Assembly: GCA_963677245.1 (NCBI GenBank) | Contig: OY781921.1 | Coordinates: forward strand, 3,658,001-3,722,000 | Reading direction: 5' to 3' | Origin: Saccharicrinis sp963677245 | GTDB lineage: Bacteria; Bacteroidota; Bacteroidia; Bacteroidales; Marinilabiliaceae | DNA: 64,000 bases | Shown: positions 41,639-50,945 of the stretch, piece after piece | Layout: each line of letters begins with the position of its first letter | Numbering within the stretch: position 1 is the stretch's first letter | Position numbers and translations under genes: made by a program | The notes under the pieces: generated by a model | The model's database searches: none | What the model saw: the letters and a program-made list of their open reading frames with translations, nothing else | What the model was told of the DNA's origin: nothing

Positions 41639-42715
41639 TTATTTGCGCTTAAAAATTAGAAAGTTACCATGGTTATTCTGAGAATAATCGATAATTAAAG
41701 CAACAATTTCATTATAATCTTTTATGCCTTTATTTACATTGTTACTTTTTAAATAGGTGTCGTTTACTTTTGATGCCACTCTATCTATGTTCTTATTTTG
41801 CCATTGTCTCCAATGTTTGTTTTTACTAACTAGGTCATTTACAATTTCAGGTTTAATGGCTTTTAAATAATCAGGGTAGTTTTCAAGATGTTTAGCTTCA
41901 CGAAGAAAGTAGTTAAGTACAAACAGCCAGGCTGAATATCTTGTAAACTGATCTTTGCTGTTAATACATGCCATCCAGCCATAAAAACTTGCTTCTGCTT
42001 CGCTTGTTATACCAAGTTGATGCGCTTTTTCATGTCCAATAACGCTTGGTTCATCCCATGGAGTTAGATATTTGTTTATTTGAATCTCGTTAAAGAACGG
42101 ACCATAATAGCCAAGGATAGTTGCTTTAGCAAAGAAACTACTAAAAGTTATGTGTTTTGGTTTAATACTTAAAGGCAAATTGTCAATTTCTAGTTGACTC
42201 GCTAAACTCTGATAAGAAGTTTCTATGGCACTAATTGACTTTTCCTTGTCGTAATCTTCAATGCTGCAGTAATTGGAATTTGCATTGTCTATTACTGCCT
42301 GTAATATACTTTCAAAAAGTTCATCCTTATTATTTGTTCTCTCCATATTCAAGCGGCTATAAGCATCTTGCCTGTAGTAATTAAAGCCCCATAACCAGTA
42401 AAATAATATGTAACATATTGAAATTGTTTGGATAACTCTTACAAAAAAGAACTTCAGTGTCATCTTTTTAAAGACGACAAGAAGAATGCAAATGAAAAAT
42501 AGTAATATGAGGGTGATGTAGAATACATCATCTATTGAAAACGGAACTATTTTGGATAGAGAAGTAAGAACTTTTGAAATATATGGGTAAATGCCTTGTG
42601 CATATAATATTTCAGTATAGATTGGAAAGGAAGCTGCTAACTTAACTAAAATTGCAGTTGCTATTGCTGCAAGCAAAGTGACCAGGAGCTTATTCTTATA
42701 AAAGGTAAGTTTCAT
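41639..42715 (-). CDS. DUF3810 membrane protein with HExxH motif
   Basis: A 358-residue protein. Three hydrophobic segments lie in the first 125 residues. The remainder carries GYYGPFFNEIQINKYLTPWDEPSVIGHEKAHQLGITSEAEASFYGW. HEKAH fits a zinc metallopeptidase motif with a downstream glutamate-rich stretch, as in DUF3810 proteins of Bacteroidota. Proteolysis has not been shown for the family as far as I know. It is divergent from mpl with 63 bp between start codons. Confidence 0.85.
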   Translation of the reverse strand: MKLTFYKNKLLVTLLAAIATAILVKLAASFPIYTEILYAQGIYPYISKVLTSLSKIVPFSIDDVFYITLILLFFICILLVVFKKMTLKFFFVRVIQTISICYILFYWLWGFNYYRQDAYSRLNMERTNNKDELFESILQAVIDNANSNYCSIEDYDKEKSISAIETSYQSLASQLEIDNLPLSIKPKHITFSSFFAKATILGYYGPFFNEIQINKYLTPWDEPSVIGHEKAHQLGITSEAEASFYGWMACINSKDQFTRYSAWLFVLNYFLREAKHLENYPDYLKAIKPEIVNDLVSKNKHWRQWQNKNIDRVASKVNDTYLKSNNVNKGIKDYNEIVALIIDYSQNNHGNFLIFKRK

Positions 42716-42778
42716 TTATTATTATAATTGTTACTTTCGCTATTTAGCAAATATAATTGTAATCAAATTAGGAAAATC

Positions 42779-44137
42779 ATGCGCATTCATTTTATTGCAA
42801 TCGGAGGAGCTGCAATGCATAATTTAGCCATTGCACTAAAAAATAAAGGATATAAAGTTAGCGGTTCAGATGATGAAATTTTTGATCCGTCGAAAAGTCG
42901 TTTAATAAAGCATGGTTTGTTGCCTGAAAAGTTTGGTTGGTTTCCAGAAAAAATATCCAGTGAATTAGATGTGATTATACTTGGAATGCATGCCCGTAAA
43001 GATAATCCTGAGCTTCTAAAAGCCTTGGAAATGAATCTGAAGGTTTATTCCTACCCTGAATATTTGTATGAACAGTGCAAAGATAAAAAGAGAGTTGTCA
43101 TCGGTGGGAGCCATGGAAAAACGACAATTACTTCAATGATTATGCATGTATTAAAAGACCAGAATGTGCAGTTTGATTATATGGTTGGAGCTCAAATTGA
43201 AGGTTTTGAAACAATGGTTAGTTTGAGTCATGATGCTCCTGTTGCTATTTTTGAAGGGGATGAGTATTTATCTTCGCCAATAGATCTAAGGCCGAAATTT
43301 CATTGGTATAAACCTGATATTGCACTTTTAAGTGGTGTTGCCTGGGATCATATTAATGTTTTTCCAACATGGGAAAACTATACAAGTCAATTTAAAATAT
43401 TTGCGGATTCCATAGAAAAGGATGGTACATTAATTTGGTGTATTTACGATGAGGTGCTGCAAGATATTGCAGATAACTTAAGGACTGATATCAAATCTTT
43501 AGCTTATGATGAATTACAAACAAAGAATAGTCAAGATACACCTGTAGTTAGTTTTAATGGAGTAGATTACGAACTTTCTGTATTTGGAAGTCATAATCTG
43601 CAGAATATAAATGGAGCCAGATTAGTTTGTGGGGAATTGGGCATTACTGATGAACAGTTTTTAGAAAGTATATCGACTTTTAAGGGAGCTCAGAAAAGAT
43701 TGCAATGTCTAAAAGAAGATAATGATTTTTGTGCTTTTCTTGATTTTGCGCATTCACCATCAAAATTAAAGGCAACTGTTAATGCTGTAAAAAACAAGTA
43801 TAGTCAGAACAAGCTAGTCGCATGTATGGAGCTACATACATTCAGCAGTTTGAGCAAAGAATTCTTACCACAATATAAAAATACAATGCAGGATGCTGAT
43901 GAAGCATTGGTCTATTTTAATCCAGAGGTTGTACACCATAAAAAATTACCGGGAATTTCTGAAGAGGAAGTTTATGATGCTTTCGGAACGAGTAATGTAA
44001 AAGTATTTTCAGATTCTACCGTATTACAGACATACCTAAAAAACAAAACTTGGAAGAATTCAACGTTACTATTTATGAGCTCAGGTAATTTTTCAGGTAT
44101 TGATTTTACTTCATTTGTCAATAATCTTGTTGTCTAA
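42779..44137 (+). CDS. mpl: UDP-N-acetylmuramate:tripeptide ligase-like Mur ligase
   Basis: 452 residues from ATG 42779 (MRIHFIAIGGAAMHNLAIALKNKGYKVSGSDDEIFDPS). The Mur ligase ATP site VVIGGSHGKTTITSMIMHVL, substrate motifs FEGDEYLSSPIDLRPKF and WDHINVFPTWENY, and the GAQKRLQCL hinge are present. This is the Mpl subgroup, which reuses murein tripeptide during peptidoglycan recycling. It has no mur cluster around it and stands alone. Confidence 0.85.
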   Translation: MRIHFIAIGGAAMHNLAIALKNKGYKVSGSDDEIFDPSKSRLIKHGLLPEKFGWFPEKISSELDVIILGMHARKDNPELLKALEMNLKVYSYPEYLYEQCKDKKRVVIGGSHGKTTITSMIMHVLKDQNVQFDYMVGAQIEGFETMVSLSHDAPVAIFEGDEYLSSPIDLRPKFHWYKPDIALLSGVAWDHINVFPTWENYTSQFKIFADSIEKDGTLIWCIYDEVLQDIADNLRTDIKSLAYDELQTKNSQDTPVVSFNGVDYELSVFGSHNLQNINGARLVCGELGITDEQFLESISTFKGAQKRLQCLKEDNDFCAFLDFAHSPSKLKATVNAVKNKYSQNKLVACMELHTFSSLSKEFLPQYKNTMQDADEALVYFNPEVVHHKKLPGISEEEVYDAFGTSNVKVFSDSTVLQTYLKNKTWKNSTLLFMSSGNFSGIDFTSFVNNLVV

Positions 44138-44226
44138 TGATGCTTTTCTATTAAACAATAATATTTGACTAGTTTATGCTTATCACGGAAGTGGTTAGTT
44201 TAAGATCATGTCTTATTGAAGCATTA

Positions 44227-44400
44227 TTTGTCACAATTTTCAAATAAGAGTTGACTATTTAGCGTAATTTCTAATCAATTTCATATGTTCGTAATCGAAC
44301 AACCTGCTTAAGGGATGATTTTCTATTTGGCATTTCTATTTGATTTGGTATTTTTAATATGCAATATATCAGATAGATGTATTTGTCACACTTTTGTCAC
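44227..44400. promoter_or_regulatory. Three TTTGTCAC direct repeats upstream of the dehydratase-activator gene
   Basis: TTTGTCAC occurs at 44227-44234, 44382-44389 and 44393-44400. The last two are 11 bp apart, one helical turn, and lie just upstream of a TACTTTAG box near 44434. They look like operator half-sites. The rest of the 369-bp gap (44138-44506) shows no gene. Confidence 0.4.
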
Positions 44401-44506
44401 GCCTGTTCTTGTGTAATTATTGTTGCTTGTTTGTACTTTAGATGTGGAGGATTAAGAAAAGGAGAATACCATTTTTTATCAATTAATACCTAAACCACAT
44501 TTTGAC

Positions 44507-46648
44507 ATGGATAACAAAATGAATTTAACCAATGGACTGTCGAAGTCAGATAAGAGAAAATATTCTTATGAAAACTTTAGAGCCTTTTATAAGGACTCGT
44601 CACAAAGTGGAGATACATTAAGTAGTGCATCTCCAATTAAGCTTCGTGCAACTAGAAGTTTAATTACGCGACGTACCACTTTATTGCGTGAATCTTTTAA
44701 GCCTGATACCCGTGTAATGGCTACCTCACTACTTGTTCCTTCTGAGTTTGCCTGGGCTTTGGATTGCATCCCTTTAAACCTGGAAATGTTTAGTAGCCTA
44801 TTAGCTTCCCATTCCCAGATTATTGATCTCAATAATAAAGGAAGTTTGACAGCTCCCAGATGTAGCTTTATAAATTCCATGAAAGGTGCTTTGGTCGAAG
44901 GCTTAATTCCAATTCCTGATGTGCTGGTTAGTTCGAGTGCGTATTGTGAAGGCATTGGATTGTCTTTTGAAGACGTTCGTAAGGAGTTTAATATCAGTCA
45001 TTATCATATTGAGTTGCCAGTCTATGCCTTGGATAGTTCCGTAACTCATCTTGCTGAGCAATTAAAAAGTAATTTTCTCGAAATAGCTAAAGATCTTAAT
45101 ATAGATGAGGATGAAGCATTAAATAATTTTAAAAAGGTAATGTATCATTCGTCCATAGCAAGAAAAGAATTTCTGGAATTATGGAATTATAGAAAATCAA
45201 AAGGTCCTGTAAATTTAGGCCTGGAGCCATTACACTGGCATATGCAGTTTTTACCAATGTGGGGAGATGAGAAGGCGGTAGATATGTGTGCCAGATTAAA
45301 AAACGAGTTTATTGATTATGCGGATAATCTAACTGATGATCAGAAAGAAGGTGTGCCTGTTGCTATGTATGGATTAATTCCATATGGTAGAACAGATGTT
45401 TGGAGTATTTTAAATGAGGTAAATGCGTATATGTCTTTTGAAGGGGTGAATTACCTGGGAGAGTATGTTATGCCTGATTTAGATAATTATGATGCTTTAA
45501 GTGTTGATGATCTGTTTGAGAACTTAGCACAAAACCTGATTAATGTACCAATGCGTGGTGGAGACATAATTGAGAAATCAGACCGCTTTATGAAAGAGGC
45601 TAAGCAAATGGGCAGTAAGGGAATTATGATTGTTTCACATGAGCATTGTCAATTGTTAGCTCCTCGTTTACATGAGCTTGAGAATGAGGCAACAAAAAAT
45701 AGTTTAAAAGTAGTTTCACTGGGAGGTGATTGTATCTTAGGAATGCCTAAAGGACCAACTTCTTTTAGGTTGCGTACATTTTTAACTTCACTTCAGGGTA
45801 TAAGTCTTAAAAAAGAAATAAAACCATCTATTAAAAACGAAACTAATATTACTGAAAGTGGGTATAAGTTGGGAGTTGATTTTGGAAGTGGATTTAGTAA
45901 ATATATCTTGCTGGATGAAAATCAAGAAGTTGTTGAGCAAGGACTTTTTTCATCAGGTATTGACTATCCAGGATTATTGTCCGAAATTAGAAAGAAAATT
46001 AATGTAACCAAACCGGTATTACTAGGCGTTGCCGGAGTAGGAAGTGATAACCCAATATTCAGAGATATGGTAAACCGCCAAACCACAGAGATGAATGCCC
46101 TAATTAATTCATGTCAGAAGCTCTTTCGTAACAGAAGTGAGTGTTTGGTTGTAGATATAGGTACACAGGATGTTAAAATCCTACACTTTGAGGACATGAA
46201 TTCTTCTCCTTGGATAAATACAAATAAAAGTTGCGGTGCAGGTACAGGAATGGTATTGGCTCAAATTCTTGAAAGATGGAAACAAACAAATCCGAATTTT
46301 ACTTTTGAAACACTTGATCAATTAGCCTTTGAAGCAGAAGAAAGTGAAGTGATAAATACAACTTGTGGAATTTTTGCAGTTACGAATGTTGTTTCTGCAC
46401 TGATACAATCTTCTGACGAAAAGCGAAAAGCAATACTTAGGGGCTTATATGAATATGTAGCTACACAGGCGATTAAACTTCTTCCCAGAGAATTACAAAA
46501 AGGAGGAGAGGTTTTTTTAACTGGAGGAGTTGCTAATCATAAAACGCTTCAAAAAGTTTTTAGGGAAAAAGGTTTTACACTTATATCACCAGATCTTGAT
46601 ATTCATCCGCAGTATCTGGTGGCATTTGGTTCTGCCTTGTCAGTTTGA
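44507..46648 (+). CDS. Fused 2-hydroxyacyl-CoA dehydratase-like protein and its ATPase activator (double-cubane type)
   Basis: A 713-residue protein. Residues about 60-430 match the HgdB/BcrB-like fold, with cysteines at C87, C119 (PRCSFINS), C147 (SSAYCEG), C261, C381 and C409. Residues 453-713 are a BcrAD/BadF/HgdC ATPase: GVDFGSGFSKYILLD, VAGVGSD, VVDIGTQDVKI, C576 in SCGAGTGM, C620 in TTCGIFAVTN and GGVANHK. The two cysteines fit the dimer-bridging 4Fe-4S cluster. The fusion resembles double-cubane-cluster proteins joined to their reductase, which drive ATP-dependent low-potential reductions. The substrate is unknown. A chemoreceptor-like gene follows after 21 bp. Confidence 0.85.
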   Translation: MDNKMNLTNGLSKSDKRKYSYENFRAFYKDSSQSGDTLSSASPIKLRATRSLITRRTTLLRESFKPDTRVMATSLLVPSEFAWALDCIPLNLEMFSSLLASHSQIIDLNNKGSLTAPRCSFINSMKGALVEGLIPIPDVLVSSSAYCEGIGLSFEDVRKEFNISHYHIELPVYALDSSVTHLAEQLKSNFLEIAKDLNIDEDEALNNFKKVMYHSSIARKEFLELWNYRKSKGPVNLGLEPLHWHMQFLPMWGDEKAVDMCARLKNEFIDYADNLTDDQKEGVPVAMYGLIPYGRTDVWSILNEVNAYMSFEGVNYLGEYVMPDLDNYDALSVDDLFENLAQNLINVPMRGGDIIEKSDRFMKEAKQMGSKGIMIVSHEHCQLLAPRLHELENEATKNSLKVVSLGGDCILGMPKGPTSFRLRTFLTSLQGISLKKEIKPSIKNETNITESGYKLGVDFGSGFSKYILLDENQEVVEQGLFSSGIDYPGLLSEIRKKINVTKPVLLGVAGVGSDNPIFRDMVNRQTTEMNALINSCQKLFRNRSECLVVDIGTQDVKILHFEDMNSSPWINTNKSCGAGTGMVLAQILERWKQTNPNFTFETLDQLAFEAEESEVINTTCGIFAVTNVVSALIQSSDEKRKAILRGLYEYVATQAIKLLPRELQKGGEVFLTGGVANHKTLQKVFREKGFTLISPDLDIHPQYLVAFGSALSV

Positions 46649-46669
46649 TACAATTTAAAGATTATAGCT

Positions 46670-47842
46670 ATGGACATTTTTTTGTTAGGTAATTTGTTGA
46701 TTATTGCTGCTGCAATGCTGTGTTGGTCACTGTTGTATGTTGCTTTTAAGAAGACATTCGTTTTAATTATAGGGTCGGTTTTTTTAGGCGTTATTGCTTC
46801 AGTCGCCTGTTTTGCATTTACGGTAGGACACAAAGGACTGATTCATCTTGCCTGGGCAGTGCCTATAGCTATAATCTTGATTTTAAGTAGTTATTATTTA
46901 TTGTCAAAAAAGGTAAAGGAACCTGTTCAACATATCACAAATGTGTTAAAAAGTATGAGTGAAAAAGATCTCACTGTAGGTGTAGATCCGAAATATAGAA
47001 AAGAGAAATATGAGATTAAGGCTTTAGTTGAGTCCGTTATAGAGTTGTTAAACTCTAACAGATCACTCATGTCAAATCTAGATGTTAGTTCTACAAATCT
47101 GTTGAATTCTAGTTCTCATATTAATTCCAGTTCTTCTACCATCAGTAATGGTGCAACAGAACAAGCCAGCGGAATAGAAGAAATTTCTTCATCGATTGAA
47201 GAAATGACAGCAAATATCCAGAATAATGCTGACAATGCACAAGAATCGAAAGAACTGAGTTTGACAGCAAGCAGAAAGCTTGCGGATTCATATAAAGTTA
47301 TTGAGGAAGCAACTCATTTGATGAACAAAATTAATTCTGAAGTGAGTGTTGTTACACAGATTGCAGGTCAAACTAATATTTTGGCATTAAATGCTTCTAT
47401 TGAAGCTTCAAAGGCAGGAGGAGCCGGTAAAGGATTTGCTGTAGTAGCAAATGAAGTAAGGAAGTTGGCGGAATTAAGTAATGATTCTGCTGCTTTTATT
47501 ACTAAACTTGCTAAAAATGGAGTAGAAAAAGTAACAGAGGTTTTAGAGGAGATTGGTGGTTTAGTGGAAGGTACATCAAAATCTTCGGAATTGGTTGCGG
47601 AAGTGGCTGCAGCTAGTCAGGAGATGAATATTGGTGCGAATCAGATTAATTCATCTATACAGGAATTAAGTAAAGTTGTACAAGAGAACGCAGCCTCAAG
47701 TGAAGAGCTTAGTGCAACTTCGCAAGGTTTATATGATACGGCGCAGAAGCTTGCAGATATAGTAAAATCTTATGAATATCGTGAAACGCAAGTTATTCAG
47801 ATAGATAAAAAAAGTAGTAAAGAGAAAACAAGAACGGCTTAG
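46670..47842 (+). CDS. Methyl-accepting chemotaxis-type signalling protein
   Basis: A 390-residue protein. Three membrane helices fall within residues 5-75, with no sizeable periplasmic sensor. A HAMP-like linker and a full signalling domain follow, with the conserved hairpin tip IAGQTNILALNASIEASKAGGAGKGFAVVANEVRKLAELS and an adaptation helix ENAASSEELSATSQGL. No che genes are in the window. Position right behind the dehydratase-activator suggests it senses a redox or membrane state linked to that protein, but this is inference. Confidence 0.9.
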   Translation: MDIFLLGNLLIIAAAMLCWSLLYVAFKKTFVLIIGSVFLGVIASVACFAFTVGHKGLIHLAWAVPIAIILILSSYYLLSKKVKEPVQHITNVLKSMSEKDLTVGVDPKYRKEKYEIKALVESVIELLNSNRSLMSNLDVSSTNLLNSSSHINSSSSTISNGATEQASGIEEISSSIEEMTANIQNNADNAQESKELSLTASRKLADSYKVIEEATHLMNKINSEVSVVTQIAGQTNILALNASIEASKAGGAGKGFAVVANEVRKLAELSNDSAAFITKLAKNGVEKVTEVLEEIGGLVEGTSKSSELVAEVAAASQEMNIGANQINSSIQELSKVVQENAASSEELSATSQGLYDTAQKLADIVKSYEYRETQVIQIDKKSSKEKTRTA

Positions 47843-47932
47843 AATTATAGTGTTTTAGATTAAGAGTTCCGTTTTAAGCTTGTAGTTTATTTATGATGTA
47901 TTGAGTTTGGTTTTTGGTAAAAATTAGAAGCT

Positions 47933-48364
47933 ATGGTTACATTTAATTATAATGAGGAGAAGGGGTATGTTGAAACAATGTTTATAGATGTTGTTAATCA
48001 GGGAGAAATAGTTAATTATTTGCACGCTTTAAGGCAGAGTGAGATATATCCTAAAAATTTAAAAATACTAATTGATGATACGCAAGGAATTCTTTCCTTA
48101 AAGCCTCATCAGTTAAACGAAATTCTTAATGAGAATATTAGATTATTTGAAAGGTATGAGAGTTTAAATGTGGCTATTGTGACTGATAGACCAGTGGATA
48201 CTGCACTTGCAGTTATATATACTAGATTAATACAACTTGAACGTTATAAGTTTCAGGTTTTTAATACCAAAATGGCAGCTGATTTATGGCTGAATAAAGG
48301 TATGGGTAAGAATCCTCACCATATTGTATCTAATGATGGATATAAAAATAATCTGGTGAATTGA
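47933..48364 (+). CDS. STAS/SpoIIAA-like hypothetical protein
   Basis: A 143-residue protein with the alternating beta-alpha pattern of STAS-like domains: MVTFNYNEEKGYVETMFIDVVNQGEIVNYLHAL, NLKILIDDTQGILSL, NVAIVTDRPVDTALAVIYTRL and FQVFNTKMAADLWLNKG. It lacks an obvious phosphorylated serine. It lies 90 bp after the chemoreceptor-like gene and probably belongs to the same unit, where it could serve as a protein-contact module. Confidence 0.65.
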   Translation: MVTFNYNEEKGYVETMFIDVVNQGEIVNYLHALRQSEIYPKNLKILIDDTQGILSLKPHQLNEILNENIRLFERYESLNVAIVTDRPVDTALAVIYTRLIQLERYKFQVFNTKMAADLWLNKGMGKNPHHIVSNDGYKNNLVN

Positions 48365-48409
48365 TTAGGCTTACCTGTTTAAATTGTTTCTGTTTTTCCA
48401 AATCACAAT

Positions 48410-48444
48410 AAAAAGGGGCTATGCAAACGTGCAAGCCCCTTTTG
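48410..48444 (-). terminator. Terminator between the convergent STAS-like gene and ahcY
   Basis: A strong stem AAAAGGGGCT / AGCCCCTTTT with a GC pair continuing inside. T/A tracts on both sides make it usable from either direction. Confidence 0.85.
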
Positions 48445-48469
48445 AATTATAATCGTATCTGGTATTTTA

Positions 48470-49894
48470 CTAGTACCTGTAATGCTCCGGTTTATAAGGA
48501 CCTTCAACCGCAACACCGATATAGTCAGCTTGCTCTTTTGATAATTGCGTAAGCTTTACTCCTAATTTAGCTAAGTGAAGTCTGGCTACTTCCTCGTCTA
48601 ATCTTTTAGGTAATGTGTAAACTCCAATTTCATATTTGTTCTGCCATAATTCCAACTGTGCCAAAGTTTGATTAGTAAATGAGTTACTCATTACAAAACT
48701 AGGGTGACCTGTAGCGTTACCTAGATTAACTAATCTACCTCTTGATAGTAAAATAATAGCATGTCCATCAGGGAATTCAAAATAATCAACTTGTGGTTTA
48801 ATATTAGTTTCTTTAATTCCCGGATATTTTTCAAGTTTTTCTACCTGAATTTCATTATCGAAGTGACCAATATTACAAACAATAGCCTGGTCCTTCATTT
48901 TTGCCATATGCTCTATGGTAATGATATCTTTGTTACCAGTAGTAGTAACGTAAATATCAGCTTCTGCTAAAGCATCTTCAGTTGTAGTAACTTCAAATCC
49001 TTCCATAGCCGCTTGTAAGGCACAAATCGGGTCAATTTCAGTAACTAAAACTCTGGCACCAAATCCACGCATACTTTGAGCACAACCTTTACCAACATCT
49101 CCGTAACCACAAACAAGAACAGTTTTACCTGCTACCATTACATCTGTACCTCTTTTAATACCATCTGCTAAACTTTCGCGACAACCGTATAAATTATCAA
49201 ATTTTGATTTGGTAACAGAATCATTCACATTGATAGCTGGGAAAAGTAATTCTCCTTTTTCCATCATTTGGTATAAGCGGTGTACTCCGGTAGTTGTTTC
49301 TTCACTAACACCCTGGCATTTTTCCGCCACTTTAGTCCAACGAGTAGCATTTTTATCCAACTCAATCTTTAAACGACTGATAAGTTCACGGTAATCTTCA
49401 CCTTCGTTGCTGTAATCTTTTTCAAGAATAGAAGAATCTTTTTCAATATCGCGTCCCAGATGAATCATCATGGTAGCATCACCACCATCGTCAACAATAA
49501 GATCAGGACCTTCACCATTTCCAAAGTCTAATGCACGTTCAGTACACCACCAGTATTCTTCAAGGGTTTCACCTTTCCATGCAAAAACAGGAACACCTGC
49601 TTTAGCTATAGCAGCAGCTGCATGATCCTGCGTGCTATAGATGTTACAGCTACACCATCTTACATCAGCACCAAGAGAAACCAAAGTTTCAATAAGAACA
49701 GCAGTTTGTACTGTCATGTGTAATGATCCCATTATCTTAGCGCCAGAAAGAGGTTTTTCTGATCCGTATTTTTCGCGTAATGCCATTAACCCAGGCATTT
49801 CTTTTTCAGCTAATGCTATTTCTTTTCTTCCAAATTCAGCCTCATTCATATCGGCCACTTTGTATGGAAGAGAATCTGTTAATATCTCAGACAT
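48470..49894 (-). CDS. ahcY: Adenosylhomocysteinase
   Basis: A 474-residue protein with GSLHMTVQTAVLIETLVSLGADVRWCSCNIYSTQDHAAAA, the NAD-binding GYGDVGKGCAQSMRGFGARVLVTEIDP, the catalytic region NVNDSVTKSKFDN and the C-terminal PYKPEHYRY. It splits S-adenosylhomocysteine to adenosine and homocysteine, keeping methylation running. It appears monocistronic, with a -7 box CAAAAGTA (minus-strand TACTTTTG) at 49918-49925. I find no riboswitch in the short leader. Confidence 0.98.
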   Translation of the reverse strand: MSEILTDSLPYKVADMNEAEFGRKEIALAEKEMPGLMALREKYGSEKPLSGAKIMGSLHMTVQTAVLIETLVSLGADVRWCSCNIYSTQDHAAAAIAKAGVPVFAWKGETLEEYWWCTERALDFGNGEGPDLIVDDGGDATMMIHLGRDIEKDSSILEKDYSNEGEDYRELISRLKIELDKNATRWTKVAEKCQGVSEETTTGVHRLYQMMEKGELLFPAINVNDSVTKSKFDNLYGCRESLADGIKRGTDVMVAGKTVLVCGYGDVGKGCAQSMRGFGARVLVTEIDPICALQAAMEGFEVTTTEDALAEADIYVTTTGNKDIITIEHMAKMKDQAIVCNIGHFDNEIQVEKLEKYPGIKETNIKPQVDYFEFPDGHAIILLSRGRLVNLGNATGHPSFVMSNSFTNQTLAQLELWQNKYEIGVYTLPKRLDEEVARLHLAKLGVKLTQLSKEQADYIGVAVEGPYKPEHYRY

Positions 49895-49917
49895 AACTTT
49901 TTAATTTAATTGAGTTG

Positions 49918-49925
49918 CAAAAGTA
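49918..49925 (-). promoter_or_regulatory. Bacteroidota-type -7 box for ahcY
   Basis: Minus-strand TACTTTTG fits TAnnTTTG and lies 24 bp before the ahcY ATG. Confidence 0.4.
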
Positions 49926-49960
49926 ATAAAATAAGTGCGTGTTAACTAATTGGGTAAATT

Positions 49961-50896
49961 CTAAATCAGCTCAAGAATGTGTTTAGCCGCGGATTCGTCT
50001 TTTTTTAGTTGTAGTTTGAGATCTTCAATGCTATTAAATTTCATTTCTTCCCTGATTTTATCAACAAAAAATACTTCAATCTCTTCGGAGTATATGTCCT
50101 GATTGAAATTGAAAATATGTACTTCAATTGAAATTTCGTCAGTATTATCTACCGTTGGTCTCTTTCCTATGTTGATCATACCTTTAAAGTTTTGTCCTAT
50201 TACATGAACTTTACAGGCGTAAACACCAATAGCAGGGATGAGTTTGTATTGTTCGTTGGGTATAATGTTGGCAGTAGGGTATCCTAATCTTCGTCCAAGC
50301 TTTTGACCTCCTGTTACAGTTCCAAAGATCGAAAACTGATAGCCTAACATTTGATTCGCATTTTTTACCTGCCCCAGATTTAGTTGATTTCGGATATAGG
50401 TAGAACTGATTTCTTTATCATCAAATAAGGCTGCATCTACTTTTGAAACAGAAAAACCTAGTTTTTTTCCAATTTGTAAATACTGTTCATAATCGCCTAC
50501 CCTATCCTTGCCAAACCGATGATTATATCCTACAACCAAATGTTTCATACCGAGTTTTTTTATCAAAACATCTTGAATGAATTTCTCAGCGGTGAGGTTG
50601 GCAATTTCTCTGCTAAAAGGCAAAAGAATTAAAGCGTCAATATTTTTCTCACTAATTAGTTTTGTTTTTTCATCTAGTGTTGTAATGAATTGAAGTTCTC
50701 CCGGATTAGCTTTGTTTAATACAATTCGGGGATGAGGCCAAAAGGTTAAAACTACCGATTTAGCATTTAACGCGTTCGCTTTTTGCATAGTATGTTCAAG
50801 TAGCTTACTGTGACCTAAATGTACGCCATCAAACATCCCAATGGTTAACACCACATTTGAATCATTAAATGTATTCGGATCAGAATATACCTTCAT
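49961..50896 (-). CDS. ribF: Bifunctional riboflavin kinase / FAD synthetase
   Basis: A 311-residue protein. The N-terminal FAD synthetase has TIGMFDGVHLGHSKLLEH, FWPHPRIVLN and VVGYNHRFGKDRVGD. The C-terminal riboflavin kinase has GQKLGRRLGYPTANI, GVYACKVHVIG and the GMINIGKRPT motif. It converts riboflavin to FMN and FAD. It lies 49 bp downstream of the large ABC transporter, with its own likely -7 box at 50919-50926. Confidence 0.96.
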   Translation of the reverse strand: MKVYSDPNTFNDSNVVLTIGMFDGVHLGHSKLLEHTMQKANALNAKSVVLTFWPHPRIVLNKANPGELQFITTLDEKTKLISEKNIDALILLPFSREIANLTAEKFIQDVLIKKLGMKHLVVGYNHRFGKDRVGDYEQYLQIGKKLGFSVSKVDAALFDDKEISSTYIRNQLNLGQVKNANQMLGYQFSIFGTVTGGQKLGRRLGYPTANIIPNEQYKLIPAIGVYACKVHVIGQNFKGMINIGKRPTVDNTDEISIEVHIFNFNQDIYSEEIEVFFVDKIREEMKFNSIEDLKLQLKKDESAAKHILELI

Positions 50897-50918
50897 GCTT
50901 CGTTTTACTTTTAGAGGA

Positions 50919-50926
50919 CAAAAGTA
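50919..50926 (-). promoter_or_regulatory. Bacteroidota-type -7 box for ribF
   Basis: Minus-strand TACTTTTG lies 23 bp before the ribF start, inside the short gap after the ABC transporter gene. Confidence 0.4.
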
Positions 50927-50945
50927 ACTTTAAAACCGGAATTCC

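Noticed and set aside
49895..49960. Possible SAH riboswitch before ahcY
   Set aside because: Only 66 bp are available, with a -7 box 24 bp before the start; no conserved stem structure is seen.
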